The translations under genes and the position numbers were made by a program. A DNA stretch of 64,000 nucleotides from Scatophagus argus (taxonomy: Eukaryota > Chordata > Actinopteri > Scatophagidae). Where the stretch lies: the NCBI RefSeq assembly GCF_020382885.2, contig NC_058502.1, forward strand, positions 13,791,950 through 13,855,949, read 5' to 3'. Positions 43,614 through 54,801 of this stretch are shown piece after piece. Positions within the stretch are counted from its first letter, which is position 1; each line of letters starts with the position of its first letter. The notes beneath the pieces were generated by a model, which worked only from the letters and a program-made list of their open reading frames with translations, had not been told where the DNA came from and ran no database searches.

Positions 43614-46600
43614 TATATGCGTGTGCATGCATGCAGGAGTTTGTTGCCACTTTTCTGAACCGTGTGTTTGAAGCTGGATTCTGCAGTAACCAGGCATCGG
43701 TCAAGTACCTGATCGAGTGGATGATGATTCTGATTCTTGTCTACTATCCACAACACATGGACAGTTTTTGGGCCTGCTTCAGCATGGTGAGCTCCCACTA
43801 TAGACACCTAACTATCAGAATACATACTAAAATATGCTACAGTAATATATTATGAGTAACATAGAATCACTGAATGATTTCTCTGTTTTCTATACAGGAT
43901 CATGAAAAGACCAAGACAAGTAGCTGCACCTTCCTGTCAGTCCTGGTACATTTCAATGTCATCATTCCTAATCTTAAGGATGAGGTAAAGCCTTATTTCT
44001 TTTTCTTCACTCACTCACCCATTCTTTTTGCATCACCTCTCAGTATATGAAACATTTCTCCCTCTCTCCCCCTGTGGGTTTTCAAGGCTGTGCAGTTGCG
44101 TAAAGCGCTGGACATCATCCTGCAGTGGTGTTTCAACCATAACTTCAGCGTGCGCCTGTATGCCTTACTGGCGCTGAAAAGGGTGTGGACCTTGGCTGAA
44201 GTTCGGGCAAGGGAAGGGGCTGATGGTTTTGGAGGGCTGTCCACTGTGATCAAAGCCTGTCTGTACCAGGCTGAGGCAATGCAGAGCACCGGGTGAGTGC
44301 AGAGCAGCTACAACAACTCCAAAAAGCTGGCTGCAATGTGTAAAATGTGTTTATTTGAGTTTTTATTTGCTGTCTTATCATTTAGAAATGCCAACAAGAA
44401 CTGGATGAGGATTCAGGAGCACTTCTTCTTTGGTGCCTTTCATCCTATCAGGGATTACAGTGTTGAGGTATGCAAGTATGTTTCTGCTAAACAAATGAAT
44501 CCTGCTAAAATACAGTAACAATGTATAATAACATGTATTTGTTTTTTCTTTCCCAGACAATATTCTATACTTTCCCCAGTCTGTCAGAGTTGGCTGATGA
44601 TGAGTGGATTCCACCCTGGAAGTTTGAGAAACTGTCCTGTTTCTGTGAGAGTCCCTCTTTGGCTTTGCGAAATCCCAGTCCTGAGCTGAGCCAGCTCCAG
44701 CCTGGAGACTGGATCCAGCAAGACAAAGGTATAGTAATAGCTCTCAAAAACAGTGGGACTGCTTTATATAACACGCCTTCGTCGTACCTCATCTCAGACT
44801 GAGAGGTCTCTGTGTCGTATCCTGCAGGTGAGCAGAATAAGGAGGACCGCTGGGCTGACGTGCAGAAGAAGATCACACCCTGGAGACTGGGAATCCAGGA
44901 GCAGGAGCTTGAACTTCAGCTGGTTCCACAGCAGAGGGCAGCTCGACTGGGCAAACTGCACGGCGCCCTGCTGGTGGTAGCCTCTCTTATTGACAAGCCC
45001 ACCAATTTAGGAGGTGAGGAACAGCATGACAAATCACATTTCTTTGCTTTTTTTATTGTATTTCTTTGTCAGTAAACACTAGTACAATGTCTCTTGTACT
45101 AGTACTCTTCCATTTATGGAACATTACAGGCTTTTGTTTGGTGTCACAATGATGATCTGGGCGAAGAGGTCAAACACAGCTGCTGCTAAAACCAGTCCCT
45201 TAAGCTCTCTTATCAGAGTTTAGACAGGGAATGTCCAGCTTTCACCACAAACCCCTGTATTTTATGTTCTCTGCTAGTGTAATCCGATGCTTTTGTCTCA
45301 AATGATAACGGGCTGAATCAATCAGAATTTGTTTATAGAGGAAAAGACCCATTTTCAAAATCAATATTGAAACTGGGTGATGTAAGCAAGAACATTAGCT
45401 GCTCTGTAAATGAAATTGCCCTCTCAGTTGCCATTATAGGTGTAACCTTTTAATATCTGTCTGTGTCCACGATAACAGACTGTTATCAGTTCATGCTGAG
45501 TCATTACAGCAACAGATTATGTAAAAAAAAAAAAAAAAAAAATCTCTTTTTAGATGTAATGGGTCTTTTTTTTTTTTAAACCACAGCTTGACATTGTGGC
45601 AATTCAAAGATCATATTTAGATAGATGTCACATTTAGGCTTTGTGCTCATTTGTTTGTTTGTTATTGTAGGTCTGTGCAGGACCTGTGAGATCTTCGGTG
45701 CCAGTGCCCTGGTTCTGGACAGCCTCCGCCACGTCAGCGACAAACACTTTCAGTCCCTGAGTGTCTCGTCTGAGCTCTGGCTTCCCCTGTTAGAGGTGAA
45801 GTGCATAAAATGATCTCACATTACTCCTGAAGAGAGTTTTTCTCAGGAACCTGAGAAATGTGTTTGAAATGAAACGTTCATCTACTTCATTCCTTAGATT
45901 ACAAACTGAATCTGTTCATCAGGTGAAACCTGTGGAGCTCACTGACTTCCTGCAGGTGAAGAAGAGTGAAGGCTACTGCATTGTTGGAGTGGAGCAGACA
46001 GCCAACAGTCAGAGCCTCCAGGACTACCAGTTCCCTGAGAAGACCCTGCTCCTTCTGGGGTATGACAGCATTAAACACTCAGTCATGTAGTTAAGTTAAG
46101 TTAAGTCAAAGCACAGTGCTTTTTTTAGTTTGCATAAATGCATGCAAGCTTCTGTCTTCCCTTGTGATTCCCACATACATGAAGGCGTGAGCTGACGAGG
46201 CTATTTAATGTTATCTTGCCAGTTTAGTGTGTTTCCCTGCGGTGCCTGTGCCTCTGCTCTCCATGGTGTACCTGTTGGGGCATGCTGGCCTGTAATTGGT
46301 TCTCCCTGAGGGGTGGCACACAGGAAATAAATTACACAAACCAATGTGTGGTGACAACAGCAGAAAAGCGTCTTGTGTACTGTATTGTGGTCGTGAATCT
46401 GCACTGTGGCTTCCATCATTTGGGCCAACGGGACAGAAAAGATCGTTTTATTAAACCCTTTGTAGCTTCTCTGAACTGTAATTATAAGACTGCGTAGTTG
46501 GCAGGTGTAGTTACTGTTGTGCAACTGGCCTGGCGGAGAGGGAGAGATTAATATTTATCACGGCGTCTGTGTAGGTGTCCTGTTTTGTTTTAGACCGTTC

Positions 46601-48056
46601 AGCCACAGACGTGTGAACAAGGCTGTTAGCTCAAACACATCGTGTGTGAGCTGAATCTTGAGTGCTTTCACAGCTGCGCTCTCCCCTGCACAGCACGGCC
46701 CGGCTCTAATCTCTCATCAGGTCGCTGTTATCTCAGCCAGTTGCTCTCATGATAAGTGTAGCTCATCAAATCATGCTTTCTTACTGTGTGGCACCCTCTG
46801 CGTTCTGACTGAAAGCCAAACTCATTACCTCTTTATGTTTGCTTTGCATGACCCATATTGCTGGATCTCAGTATATACTCAGTTGATTACAGTTTGATTT
46901 GCTCTTGGACTTGAGTTTATGAGTCATTTGTGTTAAAAAAAAAAAAAAAAAGAAGTTAATTCTTCATAATCTTAAGGACTTGAGAAACTGAAGAATTGAC
47001 TTGTCTGCTCATAGGGCCCTTAAATTAAATCACGTGCACAGCATCGTTATACCAAGTGAAAGTGGAAATGAAAACCATTCAAAAAATGTTGATTGAGGTG
47101 CATATGATACACAATTGAGTGAAGACTGAAAAAACAGATGTTCTGGTGTCACATTAACAGATGTCAGTGCTGACATGTTGCTGTCATGAAACTCAATCCA
47201 GTGTAAATCCTGCAGCAGAATTTATTTTGATTACATTCTGAATAATTTTCAGCGATTGTTTCTGTAAATTAATTTGCACGATAGATTAGTCTATCCCAAA
47301 TATCACCTGCTGTTGAAAAGCAGATGAGTAACCCTCTTTGAGGTTGAATTTTTATATACTGTTCCTGTGAATTCCCTTTCCTAAAAGTTCAGGGTAAACA
47401 CTGAACTCTTTCCATAATAGGTATGGAAATAGTTGGATTTAAAGAAAGATTTTATATTTTGGAAAATATGCCTTTTCATTCTTTTGCTGATGATAGCTTG
47501 AAAAGGTTGATGCCACTCTCATGTCTTTATGATAAATATGTGTCTAGAGCCAGCAGCTGGTTTAGTTTAGCACAAGCGCAGGGGAAACAGTTAGTCCTGT
47601 CCAAAGTACAGCATCCAGTTCTTCTTAATCTCTCTAATTAATGCTTTATATTTTGTTTATTTAATCCCTATAAACACCAAAGTGTCTAAACAAAGGTTTT
47701 ATTTCTAAGCTAAGCTAACCAGCTGCTGGCTCTGGCTCTGTATTTCTTGTACAAACATGAGAGTGTTCTGAGTCTTCTCACTCAACATGAAAACCTGTTT
47801 AAAAAAGCCTGTCCCTCCCTGAATTATATATATATATATTCTCTCTCTCTCTCTCTTTCTTTCCCCCTCTTATAGCAATGAACGAGAAGGTATACCTGCC
47901 AATTTGCTCCGAATGCTGGATGTGTGTGTGGAGATCCCCCAGCAAGGGGTCATCCGTTCACTCAACGTGCATGTGAGCGCTGCTCTGCTGATTTGGGAAT
48001 ACACTCGGCAGCACCTCACCTCTGGCTCGCCTGAAGTCGACTCGAAACGCAGCTGA
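36561..48056 (+). CDS. tarbp1: tRNA (guanosine-2'-O-)-methyltransferase TARBP1, complete, 29 coding exons, 1619 aa
   Basis: Exons: 36561-37491, 37581-37681, 37762-37831, 38203-38351, 38447-38499, 38616-38713, 38804-38939, 39033-39129, 39847-39936, 40053-40200, 40300-40566, 40931-41028, 41125-41283, 41406-41605, 41719-41962, 42088-42276, 42389-42588, 42662-42733, 42861-42981, 43401-43511, 43637-43786, 43898-43984, 44087-44292, 44386-44467, 44557-44728, 44828-45013, 45671-45795, 45923-46059, 47876-48056. Most of the protein is a helical-repeat scaffold. The C-terminal SpoU/SPOUT domain has motif 1 (N1470, R1476, then IFGA), motif 2 NEREGIP (1561-1567) and motif 3 [17 protein letters not shown] (S1588, N1590), which together form the trefoil-knot SAM site. 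The family makes Gm18 in tRNA. The start [10 protein letters not shown] aligns with the human N-terminus, and length is almost that of human TARBP1 (1621 aa, from memory). Confidence 0.95.
39334..39413 (-). repeat. LINE 3' tail fragment in a tarbp1 intron
   Basis: Read on the minus strand, the segment contains TTTCCCTCGGGATCA and then GGATCAATAAAGTGTCAATC followed by TCTACC/TATC units, the signature end of teleost non-LTR retrotransposons. It is a strongly 5'-truncated copy in intron 8 of tarbp1. Confidence 0.65.
43574..43612. repeat. (GT)n microsatellite
   Basis: About 19 uninterrupted GT units lie in intron 20 of tarbp1, ending about 24 nt before the acceptor of the exon that begins at 43637. 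Confidence 0.9.
47514..47765. repeat. Fold-back (inverted) repeat of a dispersed teleost type in the last tarbp1 intron
   Basis: Two arms, about 47514-47570 and 47705-47765, are imperfect inverted copies. AGAGCCAGCAGCTGGTTTAG in the left arm pairs with a right arm whose reverse complement reads AGAGCCAGCAGCTGGTTAGC, and ACTCTCATGT is shared further out. The spacer is about 135 nt. The wording (CACTCTCATGTCT, AGCCAGCAGCTGGTT, GGGGAAACAG) matches a repeat I remember as very common in teleost introns. The family name is not certain. Confidence 0.65.
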
Positions 48057-48630
48057 AGCGGCGGTGACCGGCAGCACAGTCCTATAGCAGGCTGTGGCAT
48101 CTGCCTTGCAGACACTGGCCTTCCTTGGTGCTCCTCCTGGAAACAACTGCGAAAAGAGTCGGGGTGGGGGGGCTTAAAATGAACATGTAAACTTGAGCCA
48201 CAGTGCATGAAGGTGCTCCCCATACAGGTTACATCAGGGCCTTTCAGGATGTTCCATCTCTCTGTCCTTTCTGGTTTCAGGTCAGCAGTTACCTTGTGCC
48301 TTAATGAGAGTCATGAATAGAGATGGGCTCTGGTTATTACATCTAAATATTCCACTGGGCATGCGGTTGTATTAATGGAGGCAAGCTGTGTGTCGGCAGA
48401 GCAGAGACGTACGTGGGAATTTTCCCCTTTGAGGAGGAACATTCTTGTTTATGTAAGCAGTTAGTTTTTGCCTCAGAGCAACAGGATGGACTATAATATT
48501 CACACCCAAGAAACTAGAACCCATAATATGTACTGTAAATGCTGCTTTTGTTTGTGGCTCACTGATGTTTATATTTGCAGTGTGTGTGCAGTTCTTTTTA
48601 AATTGTAAAACCTTTTGATACGGTTGAATG

Positions 48631-48644
48631 AATAAATAAATAAA
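48631..48644 (+). terminator. tarbp1: tarbp1 poly(A) signals (overlapping AATAAA units)
   Basis: Three overlapping AATAAA hexamers lie 575 nt after the tarbp1 stop codon (48054-48056). The next gene's ATG is at 48869, leaving about 220 bp for cleavage, termination and the next promoter. Confidence 0.65.
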
Positions 48645-48868
48645 ACTAGTTTGCAAGGGGTTAAATTTAGCTCTTGGTGTTCATGCGTCCTCCTCCCTCC
48701 CCTTCAAAGAGTAAAGGAGTTGGTTCACCTGGAGACCTGTCTGAGCACGAGGGGAACAGGTGGAGAACGTTTGATCACGCTCACTTCTTTTTCCGTCAAG
48801 TCACGCTTTTTTTTTTTTTTTTATTTCTTTACGTGGCTCATCATGTAAGGACAGCGGTTTGCTTTGAG

Positions 48869-51800
48869 ATGGACATGGATGACCTGGGTAGCCCCCGGTC
48901 GTCTTTGCGGACGGAGGCAGCGGTGAACGCGAGCTGCACGGAGGACGCAGGGCACTATGCGTCCGGACGGGTCCGGCTGGTCCTGGAGATCCTCATGGTG
49001 CTGATGTGTTTGGGTGCTGTGACAGGTACACACTTGGCTGTTTATTTACACTTTAATGCGTCAATATAAGCTTCGACTTGTTCTAATTCTTAATATTTTC
49101 TACAGATTCAAATTTTAAGTAACTTCGACACAGTTACGCAAAAGCACATCAATTCTTCTTAACATTTTATTTCCTTGTTCCACCACCTCAGTGATATCAC
49201 ACGCACTGTTAGCATGGTGACGCACTCTGTATTTGTGGTTGCTGAAATTATAAATTACTTCCCTTAACGGTCTCAGAGCACGTGGACTGATATGTTTTAA
49301 TTATTAACATATTGATATTATTTGACCCTGACGGATACGCGATATAGAAAATGGATGGACGGTTTATTTGAAAGTTCCACCTATTTCATTATGTTAATGA
49401 CTTAAACCTGTAACATTTATGACTGGACCATTGATGAATAGGCCTAATTAGGAAGCCATAAAGTGTTTAACAGCTTGTAGACGAACCGTGGACCTTTCAT
49501 TTATTTATTTATTTTTGGAAAAAATAAGTTCTTTTGTCACATGCAAAGCTATTAGACCTACAGTGAAGCGGCCACTGGCTGTGAGTCGTGTTCTCAGGTT
49601 CTCTTCAAGAATGTTCATACAATATATATTTGAAAAAGAAAATCATTCAAGGGAGTGAGGACTGAGAAAGAGGATGTAGGATATAAAAAAGTGCAGAAGT
49701 TCAAATATAGTTTATGTACCCCTCAGCCAAATACATTCAGTTTTTCCCAGTTCCTGACACTCCCATAAAGTGTTCCCTCTCTTCAGTCAGGTAGGATCAC
49801 TCTATTTAAGAATGTGAAATGTCAGAATAATAGAGAATGATTTAATTTAGCTTTTATTTCTTTCATCGCAGTATTTACAAAGTATTACATACTTGGCATG
49901 TGGCCTCTCACAATAAGTTGCTGGAATTCTGTCCCTTTTCTCCTGACAGAACTGGTGTAACTGATTCAGGTTTGCAGGTCCCCCTTTTCTAACGCTCACT
50001 TTTTCAGTTCTGTCAGATTGAGGTCAGGGCTTTGTGATGGCCTCTCTAGTATATTGATGTTCGTGGTTATTGTCCATTTGTAAGACCTATTTTTGACCAA
50101 GCGATCTTGCTTCAATATATCCACACCGTTTCATGACTTCCTCATAGTACCATCTGTTTTGTGAGTCCCTCCTGCAGCACAGCACCATCAAACATGATGC
50201 TACCACCCCTGATCTTCACGGTTGGTTATGTGTTCTTCAGCTTGCAGGCATCCCCCTTTCCACCCGAAACATCATTATAATCAAACAGTTCAGTTTTTCT
50301 TTCATCAGAGCAGAGAAAAACTAAGATTCTAGACGTTTGTCTGCATGTGCAGGACTCATTTTACTGTGGAGATACCTTTGTATATGTTTCCTCAAGCATC
50401 TGCAGATGGTCCTTTGCTGTTGTTCCGGGACTGATATGCACATTTTGCACCAACATGCATTCATCTCAGAGAGACACAAAACATCTTCTCCCTGACTTTG
50501 TGGCCCCACGGTCATGCACAAAGTAAATGTCTGTGCCAAAACTATTATTTGTTGACATGAATTCTAAGATAAAAAACAAAGGAAAATAATATCTAATTTA
50601 TTTTTTCAGTGCTTTATTTGAGAAAGAGTAATCTATGCCTTTTTTTCCTGGCTTAAGAACAAGAAAAGATGTAAAAGATGGTTGTGTGGTCTGAATCCAA
50701 CCAGTCTGACCTGTCTGTCACTGTGTGTATTTCCGTGTAGGTAATATTCTTGTCATTGTCATTGTTGCTGCAAACAAGACCTTCCACTCGGTGACATCAG
50801 TGCTGATCATGAACCTGGCCATCAGTGACCTCCTGGTGGGAGTGGGTGTGATGCCTTTTGTTGCTTTGTCCATCATGAACCGTGGCTGGGTCGACTGCAT
50901 TGTACGTCACCTCTGTCCTTTACTGTGACATTCTTTACAGTCATTAGTGTCTGACGTGACATCAATCTGATGTCTCAGGTCACATCACAGTGAGCATGCA
51001 TGTGATGACATTCTGTCTCTCTCCTGTGTGACAGCATCTCTGTTCCTATGTCGGTTACACCTCCTCTGTGTACTGTACGGCTTCCGTGCTGACATTAGCT
51101 GCCATTGCCCTCGACCGCTACCACTCCATCATCGACTGCCTGCGCTACACCTCCCGCTGCACCTTGTGGCGGACCTGTGCTGTGGTCCTGTGGATCTGGC
51201 TGCAGGCCCTGGCCACCAGCTGCCCTCCCCTGCTCGGCTGGAGCTCCATCAACTATGTGGTTCCCATGTACAGCTGTGCAGTCAACTTGGCCAGCAGTCC
51301 CAGCTACACGGCTTTGATGGCTGCCTTTTCCTACCTCATACCGGCAGTGGTCATCCTCTTCTGCTACGTGAACATTGTCAAGGTGGCCCGCAGCCACGCC
51401 AGGAGGATCCACACATTGGAGGACTCTGTCCAGCGCAGCAGGAGTCCAAACTCCACCTTCACTCCCCATGATTCATCTCACCAGCACTTTGGGAGCCTCC
51501 GCGGCCCCTCAAGACTGATCTATCATGTAAGTGGACAGTTTGTGTCTGAGGTCAGTAGAGAAGAGGGGAGTTATATCAGCCCTGCCCTCTCTGATTCCAG
51601 CACAGAGCAGAATAACCCTACGTCCAGACGTTTGTTCTCCTTCCTGGCTCAGAGTGCCTCCCAGCCACCCCTGCAGAACTCCCAGCAGCACCATAACCAC
51701 CATGGAGTGGTGCGTCTCTTCCTGGTCATCTCAGCCTTTTTCCTCTGCTGGACACCTTACATAGGTGTGGCCCTGATTCAGACTGCAGAAACTGCACTCT

Positions 51801-52351
51801 CAGGTAAATCTAGTTTCGTTCCACCCTCTGCTGTCACTTTTTCGTATTGGCTGGTGTTGCTGAACTCAGACATCAACCCGTTGCTGTACGCTCTGCTTAG
51901 CAAGCGTTTCCAGTGTGCTCTACATGGACTGAGGCAAAAAATAAGAGCACGCCTGGGGAGTGTGGTGGGCAGAGGAGGGGACACCAGGACAGAGGGAGAG
52001 GACGGCAGGAGCAGTGACCCCTCCACTCTGACTGCCACCCCTCCTGGGCTGCCTTCCAGCTCTGAGACTTCAACCTGTGATGACAAGTATCCCTCCTCCA
52101 TTTTTACTGTTAGTACTGACTTCAAACATACTTCAGAGGAGCATCTATGCCAAGTGTGTCACCATGACAATACCTCACCGTCCTGCTCTGTGTGGCAAGA
52201 TGCTGATGGGTCTACAAGGGTGGACTACCTGCACGTCCCCTCTCGGCCACAGGAGGGCAGCAGACTACCTTTCTCTGCTCTCACCAATGAGCGTCAGGCT
52301 ACTTTCTTCTATGGCCAGATAACAGTGAGGGTAGAGCATGATGTTTGTTAG
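48869..52351 (+). CDS. Class A orphan G-protein-coupled receptor, GPR161-like, 544 aa
   Basis: Exons: 48869-49025, 50741-50901, 51035-52351 (157+161+1317 nt, whole codons). A 45-50-residue N-terminus with one NAS glycosylation site leads into seven membrane segments: GN in TM1 (N54), LAISDLLVG in TM2, Cys109 at the top of TM3 paired with Cys187 in ECL2, D133-R134-Y135, FLCWTPY in TM6 (W345) and NPLLY in TM7 (387-391). ICL3 is about 100 residues, Ser/Gln/His-rich; the tail after TM7 is about 150 residues. TM4-TM5 wording (WLQALATSCPPLLGWSS, VNIVKVARSHARRIH) is closest to GPR161 among families I know, but GPR161 lacks a canonical NPxxY, so a distinct paralogue is likely. Ligand unknown. The start is set at 48869 because upstream in-frame residues precede no recognisable signal peptide. 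Confidence 0.82.
49692..50590 (-). mobile_element. Degenerate Tc1/mariner transposon (Sleeping Beauty-like) in GPCR intron 1
   Basis: Many stretches match salmonid-type Tc1 elements as I remember them: ATGAAATGTCAGAATAATAG-like sequence near 49810, TTGAGGTCAGGGCTTTGTGA near 50018, the VKxxGGSIM transposase motif on the minus strand at about 50192-50220, GGTCCTTTGCTGTTGTTCC near 50407, and GTCATGCACAAAGTAAATGTC near 50513 leading into the right TIR. The transposase, read on the minus strand, is broken by deletions and stops. Ends are approximate. Confidence 0.85.
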
Positions 52352-54674
52352 CAGCCTGAGTTCTGCAGCTGCTGTTGCAAAACATATTTGAAAATAGTTG
52401 CTGACTATTTTTCTTTCGAATAACTAATGCATTAATCACTCATTTAGTTGTAAAAATAATGTGGCATATTCAAATGCCTTGTATTGTCTGATCAGCATTC
52501 TAAAATAGTCATCATATAGGACAAAGAAAAGCTGCAAATCTTACTGAAACTATCAAGAAATTATCAAAACAGATGTGGATTAATTTTATGTTGACTGATT
52601 AATCAACTAATTGTTTCAGTTCTAGCTGAGATCACTTTGTTTATTTCAATGTGTCATGTTGTCTGTGGCCATTTCCAGTGATCAGCCATTACGCAAAGCA
52701 CAGCATTACAACACGGAGGAAAAAACAAACCTGGACAAAGAAATGTATTGAAAAGAAATCTTTTATATCGTACATGTGATTACACTTGAAGACACCCAAC
52801 AGTAGATCTAATAAACCCATCATTTATTCACACTCTAAATATTTCTTCCTCAAATGTGATAATCATATGTTGCATCTTAGTGTAAAAATCATCATTCCTT
52901 ACAAAGGTTTACATTTATGTCTAGCAATAATTCCAGAGGAATACAATATTATTATTTATTGTCATAGAGAATGACAATGGGAAACAGTGCTATTGTACTC
53001 TATTGCAAAACAAAGAAAAGGCAGTGAAGTGGACTCGTCAGCTGTATCTGCTCATACAGTATGTGCATGCTTGTCCTGCAGATGTCACTCACTGTCCCCC
53101 TCAAGGTTAGTAAGCAACCAAATGCAAAAAATATAAAAAGTCCTGTACGATGTGTCAAGAGTTTGTTCCAAAAAAATGCAACTCAGTCAGATGAGTACAA
53201 GAAGGATAGTATTAAAGAGTCTCTCTGCAGCAGTCTGTGGTGGCACCGTAAAAAAAAAAAAAACAGATAGCACGTAGCGAGCATGTGTGGTCGAGTGATG
53301 TTCATACATTCACAACAAGGCAGAGTCTCCACCAGTCACTCTATAAGGCGTGTGCCTCATTTGCCCTCAGGTCTGTCTCAGTTGATAACTTGCCTCAGAA
53401 ATGTGATTCATGACAACAGAAGCAGTGAGACGTTTTGTTTTTGTTTTGTGACAAAGAGCAGAGGTGGACTAATGTGAGCCATTCTCATGTGTCGACACAC
53501 CTCCCATCGAGCCGCAGTGAGACAGTTTTCATCTCCTGTCTGTTTTTTTTTTTTTTTTCAGGAAAAAGTAACTGAGAATTGTAGCAGATAAGTTTGTGTG
53601 CATATGACTCTAGAAAGTTACATGTGCCAGGAATTCAAAGGGATGCTTAGCAATGGCTATGGTGGTTGATGTTCAGAGTTATTAAAGGGGTTGTTCAAAG
53701 TTTTCATGAAGCCTGTCAGTGCTTTTAGTCCATACAGAATGGGATACTCGACGAGATTAGTTTGAGTAGATGGAACGGCTAGTGAATAGTGGCAATACAT
53801 GACAATACAGGTACATAGATGTATTACCTGTATTGTTTGGTTGTGTTAATACTGTTTGCTGTCAAGCAGCAGAAGAAGCAAATGCTGAATTATGGATGGA
53901 CTGAAAGCACTCACACTTTTTGACAAACAAATCTCAGTCATATCATGAACTTAAAATTTATCCAACAGAGATACTGGTTCAGATCTCTCGTGACTACGCT
54001 GTGGGCCTGAGCAATGGGTGTCATCATCAGCAGAGTGGGAGTTAAGCACATAACCGGGGGGGGCGGCAATCAGTGTGGCTAAAAAGGACCAGACCACCCA
54101 GGATGCACAGAGAGAGGCATTGTGAAAGCTTCCTCAGATGTCCAGACAGGTCCCCATCACATCAGATGAGCCCACTGGCTCGACAGCTCCAGGACATCCA
54201 ATTGTGAAACACAGTTATGTACAGTGCATGAAAGGCAGGTATCTGTTTACACCCGAGGGACGCCACTGCAGGCCTCCCTTTTGTGTTCAGCATTTTAGGC
54301 ATTCTTCTTTGGATCTTAAAGGTGTGTAAATGTGTACATGTTAAAGACAACAGGTCCACAAGATGTCAGGCCTGCCTCGAAAAGCGTCTGTCATGTTTCT
54401 CCAAGCTGAAAAATATCAGGCAATTTGGCAAGTCTACCCAGGTGCGAGAAAGTAGTGAATGGAATGATTGAGAGGTACGACAAAAAATAATACATGACTC
54501 AATCAGTTATACCTGATCAACTTTGGAGTAAGAAGGAATACAGTGATATAAATCCATGCACCAGCTCAGATAATGTCTGAGTGAAATGGACGCCAAATGA
54601 ATGATGCACAGTCTGTGCCTCCTTCATCCCCCTGTAAGCCGAAATGTAACTGATCAGGGGGCAGTCTAAAATAT
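52352..54674. other. Convergent 3' regions of the GPCR gene and slc35f3
   Basis: Contains the GPCR 3' UTR (AATAAA at 52810-52815) and about 1.9 kb without a recognised exon. A perfect 12-bp inverted repeat, ACAATACAGGTA / TACCTGTATTGT with an 11-nt loop, sits at 53802-53836. There are homopolymer runs (A13 near 53250, T18 near 53544) and a G-run near 54056. On the minus strand this may include a long slc35f3 3' UTR. Confidence 0.5.
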
Positions 54675-54680
54675 TTTATT
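54675..54680 (-). terminator. slc35f3: Proximal poly(A) signal of slc35f3
   Basis: AATAAA on the minus strand lies about 125 nt after the slc35f3 stop codon at 54802-54804. A longer 3' UTR using distal signals cannot be excluded. Confidence 0.5.
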
Positions 54681-54801
54681 CACTTGGGAAGCTGCGCAAA
54701 AGTGAGGGCAGATCACATGTCCCAACATCGACACTAGGTGTTAGTGTGTCTCCCTCCCTTGTGTCTGTCTGCGTCTGTTTGAATGATAGTATTTCACGGA
54801 G

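Noticed and set aside
48674-48868. In-frame upstream extension of the GPCR N-terminus from an ATG at 48674
   Set aside because: It would add 65 residues translated from a T17 run and overlaps the likely promoter; the ATG at 48869 gives a normal class A N-terminus.
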